Source: Gracilaria caudata
Taxonomy: Eukaryota; Rhodophyta; Florideophyceae; Gracilariales; Gracilariaceae
NCBI GenBank assembly: GCA_030374735.1
Contig: JASCIV010000056.1
Span: 1 to 56,942 of the forward strand
Length of the DNA: 56,942 nt
Direction of reading: 5' to 3'
The position numbers were made by a program, and so were the translations under genes. The notes below the pieces were generated by a model, which ran no database searches, was not told where the DNA came from, and was given only the letters and a program-made list of their open reading frames with translations. Shown piece by piece: positions 1 through 9,237 of the stretch; positions within the stretch are counted from its first letter, which is position 1, and every line of letters begins with the position of its first letter.

Positions 1-103
1 CGCCCGGAGCCAACGTTGCGCCCACTTAGTGGCGCATCTTTTCTCCTCAGTAATAAAGGTCTCATTCATTCATGAACAGCGGTTTGTTGCTAATTCTACC
101 GCA

Positions 104-1684
104 ATGGACGCCTCGTTCAAACCCAAATCGTCTACGAACAAAGCCGGTGAGCTGGTGTTCTCAACGGAAGATACTAATCGAGTTAGGGCAGCGCTTGGTC
201 TGCGCCCGCTTTCTACTATCACCCCACCGGCCCCCAACCTCCCCGCCATTCAAGCTATTACCAAGAATGGAGAGATATCCTGTTCTGTCGCTGACACAAA
301 CAAACTGCGTGCTGCTCTTGGCCTGCGTCCGCTCCGACCACGACAGTCCTCACAGCCCTCTGCATCCACCCACCACGTGAAAAGCGACGATGGACGCGCA
401 CTTGAGCGTCGCCTACAGAAGGCTCGTGCAGCGCGAGCAGCGCGCAATGTAATGGCTCCACTCTCAATTTCTGAAGAGATTGCTCAGCTTGAAACCAAGA
501 AGACCGTACCAGTTTCCACTGAAGAGCAAGCGGCCAATACCAGGAAACGCAAGCGCCACAATATTAATGCGGTCCAGCTCCCTCTGCAGCTGGAGAATGA
601 GCTTGCCCCTGGACAAAACACTGTTCTTACGCTGCGAGATAAGCATATTCTTGAGGATGATAAGACGCCCCAGCTTTTTCAACGAGCAGGTGAAGCTGGG
701 AAACAAGATCGCGACTCAGACGAAGATGGCGAACATAGCCATATTGATGGAATGAACTACGATGGTACTGACACCGTGCAGTTCCAGAAGGAACCAAAGC
801 AGCCAAAGAATGTCACCGCTCACAATATTGAGCGCAGCGACATGCTTGTTGATGACGACTTTGAGAAGCAGCCCGAATTTTTGAAACGAAAGCGAAACAA
901 GCGAAAGCGCAAACGCGTTGCAGAAAATGAACCAGTTACAAAGGGGCATCTAAAGGCTTTGAGGGTGAAGGAGCAACAGAAGAATGGTAATGAGTCAGAT
1001 GATGACGATGAGTATTACGAGAAGATGGTAGCAACGAGGAGAAGATCAAAACGAAATAATCGCGACAGAATTGCGAAGCAAATTCTTGAACGAGTCGATC
1101 ATTCAGAGAGCGACAACGAACAGAAAGCTGCGGTTGCCTTTAGTGAGATGGAGCAGTTTTCTATGCAGGCTCCTGCGGATGACGATGATCAGAAGAACCG
1201 CTCGACCGCCATGTCAATAGGGAAAGTTAACACATCTGAGGAGATTGTAAGTTTCTCGGTACCGACAGGTCATGAACGCAAAAATGGGAATCCAAGCAAC
1301 AAACCAAAGAGAACAACAGCAAGCGCAGTCATCCCCTACGCCCACACCCCTACCGCTGAAGAAGCAACCCCGTCATCTGAGACAAATGGTATGAGTGGAC
1401 TGGCAGCAACTCTCAAGCGTTTGCGACAGACTGGCGCACTGCACAGAAAGCCAGAGCAAATTGGAAGAGCAAGAGATGAGCGCTACGACGACAGTGAAGA
1501 TGAAAGTACTGATGATGGAAAACCAAGAGTGAGACTTGCCTACACTGACGAGTTCGGAAACAAACTTACGCCAAAAGAGGCCTATCGCCTTTTAAGCCAT
1601 AAGTTTCATGGAAACGCACCGAAGCAGAACAAGAGAGAGAAAAGGCTCCAGAAAATTCTACAGGAGAAACGTAATGCTTCCTAG
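104..1684 (+). CDS. SNU66: Snu66/SART1-family U4/U6.U5 tri-snRNP protein
   Basis: The protein has 526 residues and is read from the ATG at 104; an in-frame GTG at 29 lies upstream but the ATG is the normal choice. Snu66/SART1 is a component of the U4/U6.U5 tri-snRNP needed for spliceosome activation in the nucleus. Two near-identical motifs, DTNRVRAALGLRPL (about residues 23-36) and DTNKLRAALGLRPL (about 64-77), match the Hub1-interacting HIND elements of this family. The middle is a long charged, Lys/Arg- and Asp/Glu-rich disordered stretch. The end carries the family tail, seen as YTDEFGNKLTPKEAYRLLSHKFHG followed by a basic segment. It is shorter than human SART1 (about 800 residues). It converges on TOP1 downstream. 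The identification is strong; the function is taken from the family. Confidence 0.9.
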   Translation: MDASFKPKSSTNKAGELVFSTEDTNRVRAALGLRPLSTITPPAPNLPAIQAITKNGEISCSVADTNKLRAALGLRPLRPRQSSQPSASTHHVKSDDGRALERRLQKARAARAARNVMAPLSISEEIAQLETKKTVPVSTEEQAANTRKRKRHNINAVQLPLQLENELAPGQNTVLTLRDKHILEDDKTPQLFQRAGEAGKQDRDSDEDGEHSHIDGMNYDGTDTVQFQKEPKQPKNVTAHNIERSDMLVDDDFEKQPEFLKRKRNKRKRKRVAENEPVTKGHLKALRVKEQQKNGNESDDDDEYYEKMVATRRRSKRNNRDRIAKQILERVDHSESDNEQKAAVAFSEMEQFSMQAPADDDDQKNRSTAMSIGKVNTSEEIVSFSVPTGHERKNGNPSNKPKRTTASAVIPYAHTPTAEEATPSSETNGMSGLAATLKRLRQTGALHRKPEQIGRARDERYDDSEDESTDDGKPRVRLAYTDEFGNKLTPKEAYRLLSHKFHGNAPKQNKREKRLQKILQEKRNAS

Positions 1685-2153
1685 TTTTTGTTTCTGTCAA
1701 GAGTAAATCACGCAAATCAACCTATGATTTGTATGTATCCCGTCGAAGAAAATGGTTGAAGCCATGAAACCGAGTAATTCAATTTCTCTTGACGCCGGTA
1801 AGCGTGGAGAGCTTGCTGTTCCATGAGTATATATATATCCTTTCGGTGCGCGTGTCGACATGCGAAGGCTTTCCCGTATGATATGCTCCAGTGATTTACA
1901 TTTGTACTGGTATGAATTATCCATATACCCCTCGTACTTTCGCATGGTTGCAGGTTTTGGTTCCTACACGTACACACCGAAAGATTCGGCAGCTGTTCAA
2001 TTGGTCAAAGAAAATGAAGTAAGAGTGTGAGAAGATTGCCGTGAAGCTGGGGAAGCCAAAAAGAGTAGAGCAATGTGGCATTCAAGTCAACCAGCTGTGG
2101 CCTCTTGGTGGAAAATCCTTCCCCGTGCTTCGGCTTGCAATAGCCGAGATGAT
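1685..2153. other. Gene-free interval between convergent SNU66 and TOP1
   Basis: This 469-base stretch lies between two converging genes and should hold both 3' ends. It contains a short AT run near 1828-1838. Open frames on the minus strand have no recognisable product. I see no RNA gene or repeat. Confidence 0.6.
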
Positions 2154-4382
2154 TTAAAAGCGAAAGTCTTCTGATGTTTCCATTGCCCATGCAAACTTAA
2201 CTTGCAAAGTCTTTGGGAAAATCTTTTCTATTTGCACTTCGTGCTTCTTGCACCATGCCACCACAATACGCGGATCAATATAATTGATTTTAGACGTGCC
2301 CAAAGCCACCGTTTTTAAATCGTCTTTCATAGTCATCGTGTTCTCGGTCTTGGCCAGACGTGCCTCGGCCCTACCAATTTCGTTCTCAATCTGCGTTAAG
2401 TTCCGTTTTCGAATCGTGGGTATCCGTGGAGCTTCGTTAGCTCTCTTTCGTTCTGTTGCCCTTTGCTCCATATTCATTTCCTTAGTGAACTGAGGTTTTT
2501 CAGGGACCATCTGCGTGAGCTCGATATTTCCCTCTCCTTTGTGCTTTCGCAACAGAACTTCCCTACCGCGTTCTAATTCCTCTAGCCAAGCGATGATTTC
2601 GCCTTTCCTCTTGTCCATCCTCTGCATTTGCGCCTCGTGCGTCTTCGGAAGTGCACGTTGGTGATTACATAGGATGGCAACTTCCTTGTTTTGCTTGTTA
2701 AAGAAGATAACGAGGTCGTCCTGAATCATATCCTCAGGTGTTTCCTGCAACAGGCGATCCAAAGTAATTGAGGCATTGTACGTACGAAATACTTTGGCGC
2801 TTAAGCCATCCATGCAAGATTTGAGATATTCGTTCAATCCTTGGACTGATAACCTGTGGAATACCTCGTCTCCTGGGTTTTTCCCCCGGCAAAACAACTT
2901 GAGCGCTTCAAATGCAAGGCGTTCAATTTCAACCGTGTTCCGATACTCAATACTGTCTTTTCCTAGAAAGTTGAGCTCGATTGTTACTGGAGGGTGGAAA
3001 TTGATGTGCTCTACCCGCAAAGAGCAGCAACCCACTGTGTCGGCTTCGTCTTCACCCTTCTCGTTTCCCACACGAAGAGCAAGTTTGTCAATTAGATACA
3101 TAGCTACCGCACGTTGGCGGACTTCTTTAGATTTGGCTTTCCAATCGTCCTGATAAGCTTGGCGAATGCCGTCAATATATTGGTGAAGTTTCCTTGCTTT
3201 TTCAAACTTGGCAAGATCGGACATTCCCTTGAAAGTGGACCCAGCAGCAAACCATAAGTACTTTGCTTGGTTTGTAACGCGTTCTTTCCAATAACAAACC
3301 CAAGTGACATCATGTTTGTGCACAATAGATCCCCACTTATGACCAGGCATGGGGCATTCTGGGACAGGAGCGTCTTCTCCAATATTAATTGTTACTTCCT
3401 CAGGATAGATTCGTTTCTTGACTTTGCCTTGCTTGGGATGGTCTCCGCGCCCCATGAAGAGACCGGGTGGCTCAATCTTGAAAGAGCCCAGCTTCTCCCT
3501 TCGGCCGTCAACATATGCGTACAAATATCGACCAGCAAGCGCTTCTTCCTGTTTCTTTTTAGCCTGCTTCTCTTCCACTGTCATTGCTTTCTTGGCTTTT
3601 TTGACGGCTTCTACATGTTCTTGAATCAGCGAGAAATCACAATGATCCAGCTTTTTGACTGTGCTATACGCGGCTGTACCTCGCATGGACTCACGGAAGT
3701 CCTCGAAGAAATTGGCATTGAACTTCGTGCGCTTCACGTAGTCGGTACCGAGCTTTTCAGCATAAAAAGTAGCAATCTCTTCCGCTGCCGGTTCTAGAGG
3801 AACTTCCTTACCTTTATAGATGAGAGGTTTTTCGTGAGGGGCATACTGTGCGGGAAACACGACTCCATTGTGAACCAAAGTAGTCCATTTCATCTTGCTA
3901 GCAGCCATGTTTTTGTCATCCCACCATTTATATCCACCTTGTGAGGGATCCGGCATACCATTTGCCATACCGTTGGGTACCGGCTCTGATTTCGGCTTTG
4001 ACTTCGGCTCCGCTTTAGCCGCGACGCGATCTCCAGGAAGACTCCGGTTTGATTCCGGTTCTCTCTTTGGCTCACGTTTGATGCCATTCTTATTTCCATT
4101 TGCAAAACGAGAGAACTTGGCTCGTTTGACATGCTTGTCGGGTTGGGCCTCTTGTGATTGGCCGTTGAGTGGAGAGGGACGCGAGCGCTTACCATTGGAG
4201 CGATTGGCGTTGACGAGGGGAACGTCTGAGTCCTTGGAGTGAGAGGGAGAGACGCGTTGCTTTTTGGGGATGCGACGACGGGCTATGGGAAGCTCGTCCT
4301 CCTCATCGTCATCGTAATCGCTGAGAGGGCGCGAAACAACATTGGACAGGGGCTCGTCGGAATCAGAATCGGAGTGGTGCAT
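2154..4382 (-). CDS. TOP1: DNA topoisomerase IB (eukaryotic nuclear type)
   Basis: The protein has 742 residues and starts at MHHSDSDSDEP; an upstream in-frame extension to 4490 is open but unlike the family. It relaxes supercoils by transient single-strand cleavage in the nucleus. The N-terminal ~170 residues are acidic and Lys-rich, with nuclear-localisation-like clusters. The core begins around KWWDDKNMAASKMKWTTL. Expected active-site residues are visible: the Arg in LALRVGNEK, Lys in NFLGKDSIEYRN, Arg in VFRTYNASITL, His in ILCNHQRALPKTHE, and the catalytic Tyr (about residue 701) in SKINYIDPRI. The C-terminal domain follows a charged linker and ends 41 residues after the tyrosine, as usual. 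All catalytic residues are present, so it should be active. The gene is unspliced. Confidence 0.95.
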   Translation of the reverse strand: MHHSDSDSDEPLSNVVSRPLSDYDDDEEDELPIARRRIPKKQRVSPSHSKDSDVPLVNANRSNGKRSRPSPLNGQSQEAQPDKHVKRAKFSRFANGNKNGIKREPKREPESNRSLPGDRVAAKAEPKSKPKSEPVPNGMANGMPDPSQGGYKWWDDKNMAASKMKWTTLVHNGVVFPAQYAPHEKPLIYKGKEVPLEPAAEEIATFYAEKLGTDYVKRTKFNANFFEDFRESMRGTAAYSTVKKLDHCDFSLIQEHVEAVKKAKKAMTVEEKQAKKKQEEALAGRYLYAYVDGRREKLGSFKIEPPGLFMGRGDHPKQGKVKKRIYPEEVTINIGEDAPVPECPMPGHKWGSIVHKHDVTWVCYWKERVTNQAKYLWFAAGSTFKGMSDLAKFEKARKLHQYIDGIRQAYQDDWKAKSKEVRQRAVAMYLIDKLALRVGNEKGEDEADTVGCCSLRVEHINFHPPVTIELNFLGKDSIEYRNTVEIERLAFEALKLFCRGKNPGDEVFHRLSVQGLNEYLKSCMDGLSAKVFRTYNASITLDRLLQETPEDMIQDDLVIFFNKQNKEVAILCNHQRALPKTHEAQMQRMDKRKGEIIAWLEELERGREVLLRKHKGEGNIELTQMVPEKPQFTKEMNMEQRATERKRANEAPRIPTIRKRNLTQIENEIGRAEARLAKTENTMTMKDDLKTVALGTSKINYIDPRIVVAWCKKHEVQIEKIFPKTLQVKFAWAMETSEDFRF

Positions 4383-5457
4383 AATGGGAAAACAACTCAA
4401 GACGGAGGAGCAGGGAAGCGGGTGGGTGTTGGAGACTGGCTCGTTTCTACGAACGTCATGGGACCTGATAGGGTGCGAAAACTGCAGCACGGATGGAAGG
4501 AAAGAGGCGGGAGAGTTTTATCCGTCGGAATAGGGGTGCGTATGTGGAGCGTATGCTCGGACTTTGATTTTTTTTTTCACAACGAGCACTTGACATTTTG
4601 GACGGTTGGACAGACAGAAATTCCAAACAGGCGTTTTGCGTTTCGGCATTCAGCAAGTTTTCCCCCCCACACAGTGGCGCCCACTGGAGGCGAGCTACAT
4701 GACAATCGATTTGAAATTGAGTACGTACACATCTGGTAGGTGTATCGTCAGTAGCCTGGACTGTGAATAAGATATTATTCATACGCATTGGGAGCTGTCC
4801 ACCCGCAAATGTCGTGCGAGCGCATGGGCCCTTCGTGCGTGTTTGTGCTCGATAGGCTTTCGAAAGCAGTCAATCAAAAGCTTGGACACCTGGCTGAGAC
4901 TTGCCTACCCTTGTATTTGTTCAAGATATTCTTCTTAATCATGATGAATACAGGTGCACAACCTTGTCGCACGACTTCTGTTGAACAGAAAGCTCTCTGT
5001 GTGCTTCAGAGCTTACCTATACCAGCCTCGTACAGCTTGTCGGCCTCGAGTCCATGTGATTACCTTGTCTTGGTTTTGATGTTTGCATTCTCTTCAGACG
5101 CTCCTTTTCTTGTCCTCTGCCTTCCGCTGTAAAAACTTGCTCAACTCGCAAGACCTTTGCTCGCTTACGCCGCTCTTGCGACTTATGGTGAAAGCTCGGG
5201 GCAAACTAATACGCTGAGTAACCTTATGCCATGTACTGTCTTCTTCTACGCTGCATGACAAGACAATCACTTACCAGTTTCATTTGAGTTCGCATCGAAC
5301 TTGCGAGATATAACCGCCGTTTATACCACTCCCAAAGCCAGGACTACAAACAATGCTTGATAAGTGTGGCTGACAAGTTGACAAATCCCGACCATCAGTG
5401 CTCTTATTGGCGCGTGAAGGAAACCACCGGGGACACAGCGCATTAAACATGCTGTTG

Positions 5458-5484
5458 TCCTGTTGCGCGTACCACGCAACAGGA
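5458..5484. repeat. 10-bp inverted repeat, 7-base loop
   Basis: TCCTGTTGCG is followed by seven bases and then CGCAACAGGA, a perfect 10-bp dyad. It lies in the gene-poor interval. It could form a hairpin in either transcript or be a protein-binding dyad. Confidence 0.6.
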
Positions 5485-5951
5485 AAATATCCAGTTGTCT
5501 GATAAGAGAGTGCGAAACAGGAAGTGGTCGCCCCGATGCTTTGTCCATCAGAAGCCCCATGGGTTTGAGTTGTTGAACGGCGCACACGCAACCGATGTCG
5601 CTGTCCAAACTGTCTGTCCATCGAGAGCGAGAGGGCACCCCTCGAGCAGGTAAAGGTAGCGAACCATCTGGAAGTACTATTGCTTCCTTTGAGAGGGGTA
5701 CCAAGTGAATAGCCAAGTTATCTCGAAGCCACGGGGCATCTGTTTCATAAGAGTCTTGCGTTTACAAGAGTAATAATATCTGCCCCTTGCAGTAGCGACG
5801 CTACCCTTGTAGAGGGTATATCATTTTTTATGACAGTCCGCAATGCTTTTCCATCCTGCAAAGGATTGCGTGGCCTGGCCATCTGTAGCCAGAGCGGGAG
5901 ACCGGACGATCAATCCAGAGGGCAAGAACAGAGCTTTCTGGAAAACTAGTT

Positions 5952-6002
5952 TTGCCAGCCCCATGATTAGTAGTTTTCAACTATTAATCATGGAGCTGGC
6001 AG
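5952..6002. repeat. Long near-perfect hairpin (about 24-bp arms, 3-base loop)
   Basis: The arm 5952-5975 is complementary to 5979-6002, with one C/A mismatch and two G/T pairs around a TTC loop. It starts about 110 bases beyond the stop codon of the minus-strand nucleotidase, so it may be transcribed in its 3' UTR. It is the strongest foldback I found in the window. Confidence 0.85.
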
Positions 6003-6112
6003 CTTTCCCTAATGAGAAAGCCCGAAGCTTGTCGGATGGAATTTTTATGCAGCAAGCAGGAACCACACCACCTGCGAGCCTTGTTGAGTATCCCTCATTG
6101 AAAAGCTTTAGA

Positions 6113-6801
6113 TCATATCGCTTGTACGTTGTCCACCACTTCTTTCCAACTGTGAACTCTTGTAACTCCAACTGGTAATTCTCCGCTCTTGTTCCATGGA
6201 TACTTCCCATCTAAGTCGAACAAGATGCACTTTATGCCGCTTTGTGAAACCTCCTTCGTATAACAGAGCGAATCATCGATAAGAACGCTTGCACCAAGCT
6301 GTTGGCACAGCTGCAGTTTTGTCACTTTCTTACCTTCCAAACCCCAGTGATTCCCGAATGCCACTTCCTTAAATGTGTCGGATGGAAAGTTCTTCGCGAG
6401 CCATTGTCGGGTATCTTCTGCTATCTTGAACTGTCGAGAGGTTACCACAACAAGCTCGAAGCCCAGCTCCTGCAACCGTGGAAGTGCCTCCCGTGCGCCA
6501 GGTATCACAGGCAGGTTTTTGAAGTGAGATGTTTTGAAGAAGTCGTGTACTTTTTCTGTTGCTTGCCGATCATTCCCGCCCCAAACCTAGATACGCACAG
6601 CAGTTTCAGACTGGTTAGGTTGCAGAGGTTTATCAATCATGAAGTGATGTAGTTTATGACCTTACTTACATCACAGAATCGATACGAAAAGAAATCTGAC
6701 CGGTTTAGACTCGTGCCGTACCTTTCATTGTGGAAGCAACATAGAGGAGAAACGAAGTCGCCTAGAACTTCGTCGAGATCAACAGCTATAACAGGAGCCA
6801 T
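6113..6801 (-). CDS. HAD-superfamily 5'-nucleotidase (NT5C-like), two exons
   Basis: Exons are complement(6670..6801) and complement(6113..6586), joined in phase 0 to give 201 residues. HAD phosphatases of the NT5C group dephosphorylate (deoxy)nucleoside monophosphates through an aspartyl-phosphate intermediate. Motif I is AVDLDEVLGDF near the N terminus, with nucleophile Asp8 and acid/base Asp10. Motif II is VVVTSRQ, a conserved Lys lies in LEGKKVTKLQ, and motif IV is SVLIDDS. Exon 1 alone encodes motif I, so reading exon 2 by itself would give a broken enzyme. Splicing gives a continuous SYRFCD-VWGGNDRQ junction. It has the compact length of plant/algal NT5C-like proteins. Substrate is unknown; a magnesium-dependent phosphatase of related fold is the main alternative. 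Confidence 0.8.
6587..6669 (-). other. Spliceosomal intron, 83 nt
   Basis: The intron has a GTAAGTAAGG donor, a CCTAACC branch sequence about 30 bases before the acceptor and a TATCTAG acceptor. It separates HAD motif I from the rest of the enzyme. Confidence 0.85.
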
Positions 6802-7325
6802 TCGTCATGGAGCAGATGAAAAATGAAATTAAAACGGTTAGCAGACCTTTTCAAACAAGCTGCTCAAACTACACTGGATACCGAGGAGCTTCTTTGCTTT
6901 GCAGAGTGAACACAAGAAGAGCACTCTTTTCAATTTCGGTTCAAAGCCACCAAAGCTCCTTGTTTTGTCCTTCCTGAAACTAGTTCACGATCTAGTCAAC
7001 AAACTACGTTTACTTCAACAGCACACTATCTCAGTTGGATGTGGCAGGAACGAAGGTAAACCATGAGAGAGGTGATGTGCCCCGAATTGAAGTTTGTAGA
7101 CAGACATAAATCCTGGTCAGACAAAACGTGGTGCTCGCCTTGGAGCTCTTCTGATCCTGTCAGCGGCTGTCAGGACCAACGTGCTAAAAAAAGAGAGAAA
7201 TTAATGAATGTGTTTGCTATTTAACGGACCGTTACAAGGTTAACAAAGAGGGAAAACGGAGGTTATTGCTATCCGCCACGCACGATTCTTCTTGACCTCC
7301 GTTCTTTCTGTTCATGCATCACCGA

Positions 7326-7340
7326 CCTGGTGACACCAGG
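7326..7340. promoter_or_regulatory. Dyad symmetry CCTGGTG-A-CACCAGG
   Basis: The two perfect 7-bp arms flank a single central base. It lies about 340 bases upstream of the DUF3598 start codon and resembles the odd-centred dyads in other promoters of this window. Function is inferred only from symmetry and position. Confidence 0.35.
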
Positions 7341-7420
7341 GTTGTGTTACACCATCCCGTTGAGCGGCTGTCCACTCGGAAAACTCGGAGGGAGCATTTT
7401 GGTTCTTTGCGTTCTAGAAT

Positions 7421-7429
7421 CTATATAAA
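7421..7429 (+). promoter_or_regulatory. Possible TATA box for the DUF3598 gene
   Basis: CTATATAAA matches a TATA element and lies about 250 bases before the ATG at 7678. It would imply a 5' leader of around 220 bases. Confidence 0.35.
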
Positions 7430-7677
7430 CACAGAAAACTAAGTACAACCGTCACTCTTCTGCGTGCCTTCGAAAACTTTGCTACTGTCGCTCAATGATT
7501 CGCTGTACTCGCAAAGAATTCTACGTAGTCGAAAGACGAGTGTCCTCCGATTAAGCGGAATTTCTTGCGAAGCAGATGACTAATTTACGGTGACCAACAC
7601 TGTCGAATGGGTTGTGCCTTTGATTTGTAAGAGTGCTGGTTTAATATATCAAGCAATCAAATACCTCCTGTGCGTGA

Positions 7678-8631
7678 ATGGAAACCGGAGGTGGTACTCC
7701 AAGCTTCTTGCCTTCCAGTGGACAACTGAGCAACCGTCAGTTGAGTGAGGAGTCGTGGAAAGGATACTTGAAGAATCTTGGGACGTGGGTAGGGAAGAGA
7801 GCTTTGTCGAATCCGAGGGGCAAGGTTCTAATAGACATACCAACCCGTACAACCGCGGAAAGATTTCGAACGCCACAAGGCGACGATTTTGTGCTTTGGC
7901 GCTTTTCCGTGCGGACTGCGGACGGAATTGATGAAGCGGAAGAAGAATGGTCTCGGTCTGAGCTGGCGGACTTGGGGGCCCTTGCTGTCGATGGAAGCTT
8001 TTCTGCAGGTGGAGACATTTTTTGTGGGGAGCCAATGACTGTTGACCAGTGTCTAGTAGACGATTCATGTCGCATTCGAACAACTCATGCTTTTGACTGG
8101 GAAGGGTGCATTTCGGGAATAATCGCAACGAGGGAACGAATTGTGCCGAAGAACGAACCTGTAGAGAAGACTCTGAAACTCAGTTTTGTCGAGCCAGCTG
8201 CGTGGAGGAGCCCAAGAGTTCTGTTTGATTACATACTCGGACTCTGGGAAGGGAAAGGGATTTCGGTACATACAAGGACTGGTCAAGTTTATAAACTAAC
8301 TTCCAGACTGAAAATTAACCAAACAATCGAAGGCAGAGTGACAGAAAGCTCTGTCTTGCGAATCGGAGAGGACGGACCAAGTCGCGTCTATGATGCATCT
8401 GGACGTATAGATGGCAATTTTATCATATATGCGATGTCCAACGTTCAAGTATTTCTGTTGCCGGGGGGTGTCTCGGTTGCCTCCCCCATCCGAATACGAA
8501 AGGGAAGGCCTTTCACGATAGAGTCCGCCTTTTTGATGAGACCGGATTGCAGAAAGCGGGTGCTTCGAGTGTACAACAACCAATGTGAATGGGTTAACAC
8601 AGTCTTTATCAACGAAAGACGAGTCGGGTGA
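7678..8631 (+). CDS. DUF3598-like (calycin-fold) protein
   Basis: The protein has 317 residues and no introns. The pattern ESWKGYLKNLGTWVGKRAL near residues 25-45, the repeated Trp/Gly-rich beta-strand spacing and a second lobe beginning near FDYILGLWEGKGISV resemble the DUF3598 family. That family is known mainly from cyanobacteria and photosynthetic eukaryotes, and has lipocalin-like (calycin) barrels possibly related to bilin- or lipid-binding proteins. No signal or transit peptide is obvious at METGGGTPSF. The stop codon overlaps a GTGAGT donor-like sequence (8629-8634), so a spliced extension cannot be excluded, but I see no matching acceptor with a branch site. Ligand and role are unknown. 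The family assignment rests on recalled pattern and should be confirmed by profile search. Confidence 0.6.
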   Translation: METGGGTPSFLPSSGQLSNRQLSEESWKGYLKNLGTWVGKRALSNPRGKVLIDIPTRTTAERFRTPQGDDFVLWRFSVRTADGIDEAEEEWSRSELADLGALAVDGSFSAGGDIFCGEPMTVDQCLVDDSCRIRTTHAFDWEGCISGIIATRERIVPKNEPVEKTLKLSFVEPAAWRSPRVLFDYILGLWEGKGISVHTRTGQVYKLTSRLKINQTIEGRVTESSVLRIGEDGPSRVYDASGRIDGNFIIYAMSNVQVFLLPGGVSVASPIRIRKGRPFTIESAFLMRPDCRKRVLRVYNNQCEWVNTVFINERRVG

Positions 8632-9237
8632 GTACTAGATGGGGCGAGGGAGAGGTGCAAAGATCATCTTCAGAGTTGTATCTGGCCTAGCCCGCAAAGC
8701 CTTATCGACGAGTAAAAGATGGGTGTTTATGACAGACGCCAACCCGAGCAATTGACGTTTCACGACGTAGTTATCGCGTACATCTTACTCGATGTCGCGA
8801 TGAAACTTCTGTCGCTTTACTCGGTGGTCCGAAAATAGAGCCTATGAAACATGTTAGTATCCATAGCAGAGAGTTGGATGACGACTTCATGACTCCAGAA
8901 GACGAGCCTTGGAACCTGAACTTCCAAGGGGTTCAGTTCAGTCCGAAAAAGACTTGCTTTCTCCATCTCCACAAATCTCAATCCATTCTATCATGAGAGT
9001 CACTGGCCCACGCACTTCCTGAATTTCTCGGACGCAAGTGCGGCGGATACGGACTCAGGTGTCGAAGTTTAGTAAACTTAGTTCACGAGGATCCATTCCA
9101 AAGGCAAGAAATCCTTGCCGTCGGTCCTGGGCTTTCAATGGAATGTGTACATAAGAATAACATCGCATGATGGTGTATGTTTCACTTCACATGTGAAGTT
9201 CACGTAAACATGAAAGACAGCCGTAAATAAATTGTGT
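8632..9237. other. Gene-free interval between convergent genes
   Basis: This 606-base stretch follows the DUF3598 and UTP25 stop codons. It holds an 8-bp inverted repeat CCTTGGAA/TTCCAAGG (8907-8929, 7-base loop) and a perfect 16-base palindrome ACTTCACATGTGAAGT at 9184-9199. Both could lie in 3' UTRs. No gene is seen. Confidence 0.55.

Larger units (their letters stand above)
4383..6112. other. 1.7-kb gene-poor interval with two hairpins
   Basis: The interval separates TOP1 and the HAD nucleotidase, both on the minus strand. The part next to 4383 should be the TOP1 promoter. Frames open at 4788-5132 (+) and at 5321-5716 and 5280-5621 (-) have no ATG-led, recognisable product. Two inverted repeats (5458-5484 and 5952-6002) are listed separately. 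No tRNA-like or snRNA-like sequence was found. Confidence 0.5.
6802..7677. other. Divergent promoter interval
   Basis: The interval lies between the minus-strand nucleotidase and the plus-strand DUF3598 gene. It holds a direct repeat CTGTCAGcggCTGTCAG near 7157, a 15-base dyad at 7326-7340, the decamer GTGTTACACC at 7344-7353 (also found at 23293-23302), and a TATA-like CTATATAAA at 7421-7429. I see no gene. Confidence 0.5.

Noticed and set aside
4788..5132. 114-codon plus-strand open frame
   Set aside because: It has a TTG start, low-complexity hydrophobic composition and no recognisable family, in a gene-poor interval.
5321..5716. Minus-strand frame with a faint retroelement-like pattern (VLPDGSLPLP and following)
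   Set aside because: There is no ATG, no catalytic motif, and no flanking repeats; the resemblance is too weak to call a transposon remnant.
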